Below the pieces are notes generated by a model that ran no database searches, was not told where the DNA came from, and saw only the letters and a list, made by a program, of their open reading frames with translations. The translations under genes were made by a program, and so were the position numbers. From positions 1-64,000 of the forward strand of contig NZ_JAVHXC010000011.1 of assembly GCF_032248695.1 (NCBI RefSeq): a stretch of DNA of 64,000 bases. The letters are read 5' to 3'. The stretch comes from Dietzia sp032248695. Lineage in GTDB: Bacteria > Actinomycetota > Actinomycetes > Mycobacteriales > Mycobacteriaceae. Of this stretch, positions 58,488-64,000 are shown piece by piece (position 1 is the first letter of the stretch; every line of letters begins with the position of its first letter).

Positions 58488-60494
58488 ATGACAGCGACCG
58501 AGATCCCCACCACCGACGCCTCCCGCCCCTCGGGCCTGGACCTGCGGTATGTCGACCCGGACGTGAGGCCGCAGGACGACCTGTACCAACACGTCAACGG
58601 CACCTGGATCCGCGACCATGTGATCCCCGCGGACCGCCCGATCGACGGCGCTTTCCTCGCACTGCGGGACCTGTCCGAGGAGCGCGTGCGCGACATCATC
58701 ACCGACGCCCCCGTGGACTCGCGGATCGGCGCGTTCTACGCCTCGTTCATGGACACCGACGCGGTGGAGGCCGCCGGCGTCGAGGCCCTGGCGCCGGACC
58801 TGGAGGAGGTCGACGCGGCCACGGACGCGGACTCCCTCGCGCTGGCGATGGCGCGGCTCGAGAAGGTCGGCGTCGGCGGGCTCATCGGCGCCTACGTCAA
58901 CAACGACGCCAAGAACTCCACCGAGTACATCCTCTACCTGGTGCAGTACGGCATCGGCCTGCCCGATGAGTCGTTCTACCGCGAGGAGCAGTACGCGCAG
59001 ATCCGCGAGCAGTACACCGACCACATCGCGCGGATGCTCGAGCTGGCCGGGCTCGCCGAGGCCACCGCGGCGCGGGAGAGCGCCGTCGAGATCCTCGCGC
59101 TGGAGACCCGCATCGGCGCCGCCCACTGGGACGTCGTGGCCCGCCGCGATGCCGACAGGACCTACAACCCGGTGACCTGGGACGAGCTGCCGGAGCTGGC
59201 TCCGGGCTTCCCGTGGCACGACTGGGCGCGCGAGCTCGGCGGCAGCGAGGAGACCTTCGGCCGGCTGGTCGCCATGCAGCCAGACTTCCTCACCGCGGTG
59301 GCCGCCCTCTGGGCGTCCGAGCCGGTGGAGACCTGGAAGGAGTGGCTGCGCTGGCGGATCGTCTCGTCCCGCGCGCCGTACCTGCCCGCGGAACTGGTCG
59401 AGGAGAACTTCCGCTTCTACGGCACCGCGATGTCCGGCACCGAGGAGATCAAGGCCCGCTGGAAGCGCGGCGTCGGCGCGGTCGAGGCCGCCCTCGGCGA
59501 GGAGGTCGGCAAGGAATACGTGGCCCGCCACTTCCCGCCCGGCCACAAGGCCCACATGCAGGAGCTGGTCGCCAACCTCACCGCGGCGTACCGCTACTCG
59601 ATCAGCCGGCTGCCGTGGATGACCCCGGCCACCCGCGAGCGCGCCCTGGACAAGCTCGAGGCGTTCGTGCCCAAGATCGGCTACCCCGACAAGTGGCGGG
59701 ACTACTCGGCGCTCGAGGTCCGCGCCGACGACCTCCTGGGCAACGTCCGCCGCTCCGCCGAGTTCGAGCACGCACACGAGCTGGGAAAGCTCGGCGGGCC
59801 CGTCGATCGCGACGAGTGGCACATGACGCCGCAGACGGTCAACGCCTACTACAACCCGGTGATGAACGAGATCGTCTTCCCGGCCGCGATCCTGCAGCCG
59901 CCGTTCTTCGACGCGGACGCCGACGACGCCGCCAACTACGGGGCGATCGGCGCGGTGATCGGGCACGAGATCGGCCACGGTTTCGACGACCAGGGATCGA
60001 AGTACGACGGCGACGGCAACCTGGTCGACTGGTGGACCGACGCAGACCGCGAGTCGTTCGGAACCCGCGTGGAGGCGCTGATCGCCCAGTACGAGGGCCT
60101 CACCCCGGACGGCCTGGACCCTGCCAAGGACCACGTCAACGGGGCCTTCACGGTGGGGGAGAACATCGGCGACCTGGGAGGCCTGACGATCGCGCTGCTG
60201 GCCTACCGGTTGGCGCAGGGCACGGACGGCGAACCCGCGCAGGGCACGGACGTGGGCCCGGAGATCGACGGGATGACCGGGATCCAGCGGCTCATCACCT
60301 CGTGGGCGATCGTGTGGCGCACCAAGACCCGTGCCGAGGAGGCCGCCCGCCGGCTCGCCGTGGACCCGCACTCGCCGCCGGAGTTCCGGTGCAACCAGGT
60401 GGTGCGCAACCTCGATGACTTCCACGAGGCGTTCGGCGTGACCGAGGCCGACGGGCTGTGGCTGGCACCTGAGGAGCGGGTGAGCATCTGGTGA
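58488..60494 (+). CDS. zmp1: M13 family zinc metallopeptidase (neprilysin/Zmp1-like)
   Basis: An endopeptidase for oligopeptides, 668 residues. The zinc motif HEIGHGFDD (His493-His497, Glu494) and the third ligand ENIGDLGG (Glu558, Asp562) are intact; NAYYNP before them binds substrate backbone. The N-terminal domain starts DLRYVDPDVRPQDDLYQHVN, as in Zmp1 (Rv0198c). No signal peptide is visible; Zmp1 is likewise exported without one. The C-terminal end (WLAPEERVSIW) replaces the usual C-x-x-W. TAACCT stands 6 bases before the ATG. Confidence 0.92.
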   Translation: MTATEIPTTDASRPSGLDLRYVDPDVRPQDDLYQHVNGTWIRDHVIPADRPIDGAFLALRDLSEERVRDIITDAPVDSRIGAFYASFMDTDAVEAAGVEALAPDLEEVDAATDADSLALAMARLEKVGVGGLIGAYVNNDAKNSTEYILYLVQYGIGLPDESFYREEQYAQIREQYTDHIARMLELAGLAEATAARESAVEILALETRIGAAHWDVVARRDADRTYNPVTWDELPELAPGFPWHDWARELGGSEETFGRLVAMQPDFLTAVAALWASEPVETWKEWLRWRIVSSRAPYLPAELVEENFRFYGTAMSGTEEIKARWKRGVGAVEAALGEEVGKEYVARHFPPGHKAHMQELVANLTAAYRYSISRLPWMTPATRERALDKLEAFVPKIGYPDKWRDYSALEVRADDLLGNVRRSAEFEHAHELGKLGGPVDRDEWHMTPQTVNAYYNPVMNEIVFPAAILQPPFFDADADDAANYGAIGAVIGHEIGHGFDDQGSKYDGDGNLVDWWTDADRESFGTRVEALIAQYEGLTPDGLDPAKDHVNGAFTVGENIGDLGGLTIALLAYRLAQGTDGEPAQGTDVGPEIDGMTGIQRLITSWAIVWRTKTRAEEAARRLAVDPHSPPEFRCNQVVRNLDDFHEAFGVTEADGLWLAPEERVSIW

Positions 60495-60634
60495 GCTCGC
60501 CCGGGGGCGATCCCGCTCCTCCCCGCGGCGAAATGGGTACGGTGAGTGCCGTCACCTGATCTTAACGCTGGTCACAGTGCGGGACGCGGCGACAGCCGCG
60601 TCCCGCCTCGACCGTGAGGAGGAGCGGGGTCTCG

Positions 60635-62392
60635 ATGTCTGAAGTTCTCGTGCCGCGCGAGGGCGCGCGCACCGCGGCGGACGCCCCGGCGATCCGCCAG
60701 CCGTTCAGGCTCTCGTGGCGGGAGCTGTTCATCACCACCGATCACAAGAAGATCGGGCTGATGTACATCGCCACCTGCCTGGTGTTCTTCTCGATCGCCG
60801 GCCTCATGGCCCTGCTCATCCGGGCGGAGCTGTTCTTCCCCGGCATGCAGTTCCTGTCGAACGAGCAGTACAACCAGCTGTTCACCATGCACGGCACCGT
60901 GATGCTGCTGTTCTACGGCACACCGATCGTCGTGGGGTTCGCCAACTACGTCATGCCGCTGCAGATCGGCTCTCCGGACGTGGCGTTCCCCCGCCTCAAC
61001 GCCCTGGGCTACTGGCTCTTCCTCTCCGGCGGCATCATCCTCCTCACCGGCTTCATCACACCGGGAGGTGCGGCGTCGTTCGGCTGGACCATGTACATGC
61101 CGTTGGCGGACAAGATCCATTCACCGGGGGTCGGCGCGGACCTGTGGATCCTCGGGGTGGCGATCGGCGGCATCGGCACGATCCTCGGTGCCGTCAACTT
61201 CGTCACGACCATCGTCTGCCTGCGCGCGCCGGGCATGACGATGTTCAGGATGCCCATTTTCACGTGGAACATCCTGGTCACCTCGATCCTGATCCTGCTC
61301 ATCTTCCCGCTGCTGACGGCGGCCGCGATGGGCGTGTTCTACGACCGCACGTTCGGCGGCCGGATCTACGACCCGGCCAACGGCGGGTCGATCCTGTGGC
61401 AGCACCTGTTCTGGTTCTTCGGTCACCCCGAGGTGTACGTCCTGGCGTTGCCGTTCTTCGGGATCATCACCGAGATCCTGCCGGTGTTCTCCCGTAAGCC
61501 GCTGTTCGGCTACGCGGGGCTGGTCTTCGCCACCCTGGCCATCGCCGCGTTGTCCATGTCGGTGTGGGCCCACCACATGTTCGCCACCGGCGCGGTGCTG
61601 CTGCCCTTCTTCTCCTTCATGACGTTCCTCATCGCCGTGCCCACGGGCGTGAAGTACTTCAACTGGATCGGCACGATGTGGCGCGGGAAGATCACGTTCG
61701 AGACCCCGATGATCTTCGCGTTGGGCTTCCTCGTGTCGTTCCTCTTCGGCGGGCTCACCGGCATCATGTTGGCCGCGCCCCCGATCGACTTCCACGTGCA
61801 CGACTCGTACTTCGTGGTGGCGCACTTCCACTACGTGCTGTTCGGCACCGTCGTGTTCGCCACCTTCGCCGGGATCTACTACTGGTTCCCCAAGATGACC
61901 GGGCGGATGCTGGACGAGCGGCTGGGCAAGTGGCACTTCTGGCTGACGTTCATCGGCTTCCACACCACCTTCCTCGTCCAGCACTGGCTGGGCAACCAGG
62001 GCATGCCGCGCCGCTACGCCGACTACCTGGACTCGGACGGCTTCACGGTTCTCAACCAGATCTCGTCCGTGGGCTCGTTCATCCTGGGGATCGCGATGCT
62101 GCCGTTCATCTGGAACATCATCTCCAGCTGGCGCTACGGCGAGCTCGTCCTGGTGGACGACCCGTGGGGAGCGGGCAACTCCCTGGAGTGGGCCACCTCG
62201 TGCCCGCCGCCGCGCCACAACTTCGCGAGCCTGCCGCGGATCCGCTCCGAGCGTCCCGCGTTCGAGCTGCACTACCCGCACATGAGCGAGCGGATGCGCG
62301 CGGAGGCCCACGTCGGCGGCCGGGGCAGGGCCCAGGACCCCGGTTCCGCCAAGGACGTGCCCGAGCGGGGACCGTCGCCGCAGGAGAGGTGA
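60635..62392 (+). CDS. ctaD: cytochrome c oxidase subunit I (aa3)
   Basis: The catalytic subunit of the aa3 oxidase in the bc1-aa3 supercomplex: reduces O2 and pumps protons. 585 residues, 12 membrane helices. The heme a and a3/CuB ligands are visible: FTMHGTVMLLF (His), WFFGHPEVYVLALP (His-Tyr crosslink), WAHHMF and the HFHYVLF pair. GAGGAGGAG lies about 10 bases before ATG 60635. As in mycobacteria it stands alone, apart from ctaC and ctaE. The C-terminal tail after LELHYPHMSER is hydrophilic. Confidence 0.96.
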   Translation: MSEVLVPREGARTAADAPAIRQPFRLSWRELFITTDHKKIGLMYIATCLVFFSIAGLMALLIRAELFFPGMQFLSNEQYNQLFTMHGTVMLLFYGTPIVVGFANYVMPLQIGSPDVAFPRLNALGYWLFLSGGIILLTGFITPGGAASFGWTMYMPLADKIHSPGVGADLWILGVAIGGIGTILGAVNFVTTIVCLRAPGMTMFRMPIFTWNILVTSILILLIFPLLTAAAMGVFYDRTFGGRIYDPANGGSILWQHLFWFFGHPEVYVLALPFFGIITEILPVFSRKPLFGYAGLVFATLAIAALSMSVWAHHMFATGAVLLPFFSFMTFLIAVPTGVKYFNWIGTMWRGKITFETPMIFALGFLVSFLFGGLTGIMLAAPPIDFHVHDSYFVVAHFHYVLFGTVVFATFAGIYYWFPKMTGRMLDERLGKWHFWLTFIGFHTTFLVQHWLGNQGMPRRYADYLDSDGFTVLNQISSVGSFILGIAMLPFIWNIISSWRYGELVLVDDPWGAGNSLEWATSCPPPRHNFASLPRIRSERPAFELHYPHMSERMRAEAHVGGRGRAQDPGSAKDVPERGPSPQER

Positions 62393-62418
62393 CCCGCCCC
62401 GCCGCCCGGGTCCTCGCA

Positions 62419-62424
62419 TAGTGT
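62419..62424 (+). promoter_or_regulatory. -10 TAGTGT, leaderless
   Basis: TAGTGT ends 8 bases before the ATG at 62433. Confidence 0.5.
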
Positions 62425-62432
62425 CACCTGCC

Positions 62433-63506
62433 ATGACGATCCGGGTGGTGGAGTGGTCGACGGGGTACCTCGGGCGGATGGCGGTCGAGGGGATCGACGC
62501 CCGTCCCGAGCTCGAGCTGGTGGGGGTGGTCGTCTCCGACCCGGCGAAGGTCGGGCGTGACGCCGGCCGGCTCGCCGGGATGGGCCGCGACCTCGGTGTC
62601 ACAGCCACGGACGACGCCGCCGCGGTGCTGGCACTCCGGCCGGACGCCGTGGTGTACACCGCCGAGACCGAGACCCGGTTCGCCGAGGCGATCGAGGACT
62701 TCCACCGTCTCCTCCGCGCCGGGATCGACGTCATCGCCTCCGGGCCGGTGCTGCTGCAGTACCCGCTCGGCACGATCCCGGAGGAGATGATCGCCGCGTT
62801 AGACGCCGCCGGCCGCGAGGGTGGGGCCACACTGCACGTGAACGGGATCGACCCCGGCTTCGCCAACGACGTGCTGCCGCTGGCCATGACGAGTCTGGCC
62901 CGCCGGATCGACCACATCCGCGTCGCCGAGATCGCCGACTACACCGTGTACCACCAGGGCGAGACCATGCGCCGGCTCTTCGGTTTCGGCCGGCCCATGG
63001 ACACCCTGCCGCCGCTACTGCGCCCCGGGATGCTCGCCGCCGGGTGGGGATCGGTGGTCCGGCAGCTCGCGGCCGCGCTGGACGTCACCCTCGACGAGCC
63101 GCTCGTGGAGAGGCACGAGCGCCTGCCCGCCGACCGCGATCTGTCCCTGCTCGCGTGCGAGGTGCCCGAGGGCACGCAGGCGGCGCTGCGGTTCGAGGTG
63201 GTGGGACAGGTCGACGGCGAGGACCGCATCGCCCTGGAACACGTCACCCGCACCGCGGTCGACCAGGCCCCCGACTGGCCGCGGCCCGATCACGGCGACG
63301 GCTGCTACCGCGTCGAGATCTCCGGGGAGCCGGCGATGCGCGTGGAGTTCACCCACCACGCCGAGGGCGGTGACCACAACGAGTCCGGCATGCGGGTCAC
63401 CGCGATGCGACTGGTCAACTCGGTCGAGGCGGTGGTCGCGGCGGAGCCGGGACTCGTCTACGCCAAGGACCTGCCGATGATCACGGGCCGTGGCTTAATG
63501 GGCTGA
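62433..63506 (+). CDS. NAD(P)H-dependent amine dehydrogenase-like (DapB-N fold) oxidoreductase
   Basis: A 357-residue protein with a dihydrodipicolinate-reductase-like Rossmann domain: IRVVEWSTGYLGRMAVEGID, LVGVVVSDPAKVGRDAG, PDAVVYTAETETR. The second half has NGIDPGFANDVLPLAM and FGFGRPMDTLPPLL, typical of mycobacterial proteins annotated as amine dehydrogenase or dihydrodipicolinate reductase. The real substrate of this group is poorly known. ATG 62433 follows TAGTGT by 8 bases. Its stop shares an A with the lipase start (TGATG). Confidence 0.78.
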   Translation: MTIRVVEWSTGYLGRMAVEGIDARPELELVGVVVSDPAKVGRDAGRLAGMGRDLGVTATDDAAAVLALRPDAVVYTAETETRFAEAIEDFHRLLRAGIDVIASGPVLLQYPLGTIPEEMIAALDAAGREGGATLHVNGIDPGFANDVLPLAMTSLARRIDHIRVAEIADYTVYHQGETMRRLFGFGRPMDTLPPLLRPGMLAAGWGSVVRQLAAALDVTLDEPLVERHERLPADRDLSLLACEVPEGTQAALRFEVVGQVDGEDRIALEHVTRTAVDQAPDWPRPDHGDGCYRVEISGEPAMRVEFTHHAEGGDHNESGMRVTAMRLVNSVEAVVAAEPGLVYAKDLPMITGRGLMG

Positions 63507-64000
63507 TGAGCCTCGTGCGCGCCGTCGTCGCCCTCGCCACCACCGCGGCCCTCGCACTGGCCGGCGCGGGCGCCGCCGCCGCGCAACCCGCCACCGATCC
63601 GTCGACGCGGGCGCCGCTGCCGGTGCCGCACTTCTTCTTCGCCGGGGCGGCGCAGGCGCTCACCGCCCCGGGTGCCGAGCTGGCCGGGGCCAACGACTGG
63701 TCGTGCCGGCCCACCGCCGACAAGCCCCGCCCGGTCGTGCTCGTGCACGGCACCAGTGGCGGTGCGGTGACCAACTGGGCCACCTACGGCCCGCTGCTGC
63801 ACAACGAGGGCTACTGCGTGTTCACGCTCACCTACGGGGCGCTCCCCGGGCAGCCGTGGCCGATCAGCGTCCTCGGCGGGCTGTCCCACACGGCGGAGGT
63901 GTCGATGCCGCAGGTCGCGGAATTCGTCGACCGCGTCCTCGCCGCGACCGGCGCGCAGCAGGTCGACCTCGTCGGCCACTCCCAGGGCACGCTGGTCTCC
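63506..64000 (+). CDS. secreted alpha/beta-hydrolase lipase, N-terminal part
   Basis: Runs off the window end; 165 codons are seen. A Sec signal, RAVVALATTAALALAGAG, ends at AAAAQPA (about residue 26). The mature part has RPVVLVHGTSGGAVTNWATY (oxyanion region) and the nucleophile elbow VGHSQGTLVS. The pattern VHGT...W...GHSQG fits secreted triacylglycerol lipases/esterases of the EstA/LipA class in actinobacteria. Coupled to the oxidoreductase in front. Confidence 0.85.
   Translation, partial: MSLVRAVVALATTAALALAGAGAAAAQPATDPSTRAPLPVPHFFFAGAAQALTAPGAELAGANDWSCRPTADKPRPVVLVHGTSGGAVTNWATYGPLLHNEGYCVFTLTYGALPGQPWPISVLGGLSHTAEVSMPQVAEFVDRVLAATGAQQVDLVGHSQGTLVS

Noticed and set aside
1..64000. 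CRISPR array, insertion sequence or prophage
   Set aside because: I saw no regular spacer-repeat pattern, transposase, integrase or terminal inverted repeats. The only repeats are short and coding, or the assembly duplication.

Overview
The window is a 64 kb piece of a high-GC actinobacterial chromosome with short intergenic gaps, many GTG starts and stop/start overlaps of the GTGA or ATGA type. The genes for AftD (arabinogalactan/lipoarabinomannan arabinosyltransferase), MmpL3, a TmaT/MtrP-like trehalose-mycolate locus, a DUF3068 'PorA family' protein and a DUF2613 peptide place it among the mycolic-acid actinobacteria (Mycobacteriales). A Dietzia-like organism is my best guess. That is inference; no 16S or other typing gene is present.

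Layout. 1-0.6 kb: 3' end of a DUF222/HNH gene, broken by an N flanked by an exact 84-bp duplication. 1-3.4 kb: ectABC ectoine operon closed by a hairpin. 3.4-7.6 kb: flavin monooxygenase, BASS-type transporter and epimerase in one overlapping operon, then a PIG-L deacetylase. 7.6-16.9 kb: housekeeping and membrane genes (DUF2332, glutathionyl-hydroquinone-reductase-like protein, GtrA, TRIC channel, GAP family protein, an unusual 3-methyladenine glycosylase, NagZ-like lipoprotein, APC permease, nitronate monooxygenase, SRPBCC). 17.0-18.4 kb: three unlisted-looking tiny genes of 47-53 codons on the minus strand, each with its own leader hairpin, similar RBS and a nearby CRP/GlxR-like TGTGA element. 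They resemble PorA/PorH-type mycomembrane peptides. 18.5-23.9 kb: ArgJ-family enzyme, SnoaL-like protein, Tat-exported hydrolase, and a TetR/FadD6-like pair with a palindromic operator.

24-38.7 kb is an envelope-building block: DUF2613, aftD, a TmaT-like acyltransferase, DUF3068, a polysaccharide flippase, a large membrane protein, a GT4 glycosyltransferase, an MtrP-like methyltransferase and an aldehyde dehydrogenase. From memory its order matches Mycobacterium tuberculosis Rv0236A/Rv0236c and Rv0228-Rv0223c. 38.8-44.1 kb holds an ABC-F ribosome-protection-type gene behind a six-codon leader peptide and mutually exclusive hairpins, then a proline-rich protein/histidine kinase/response regulator operon. 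44.3-54.5 kb resumes the mycobacterial order (pckG, Rv0210/Rv0209-like genes, trmB, NYN-domain gene, mmpL3, flippase-like gene). 54.5-64 kb: GH25 lysozyme-like protein, pentapeptide-repeat protein, DUF4395, a QPYG-rich membrane protein, M13 peptidase, cytochrome oxidase subunit I, an amine-dehydrogenase-like oxidoreductase and the start of a secreted lipase.

Two systems stand out. One is the small-peptide cluster with a covarying 5' leader hairpin. The other is the attenuator-like leader of the ABC-F gene. In addition, about fifteen genes have a TANNNT hexamer 6-8 bases before the start codon, the signature of leaderless transcripts.
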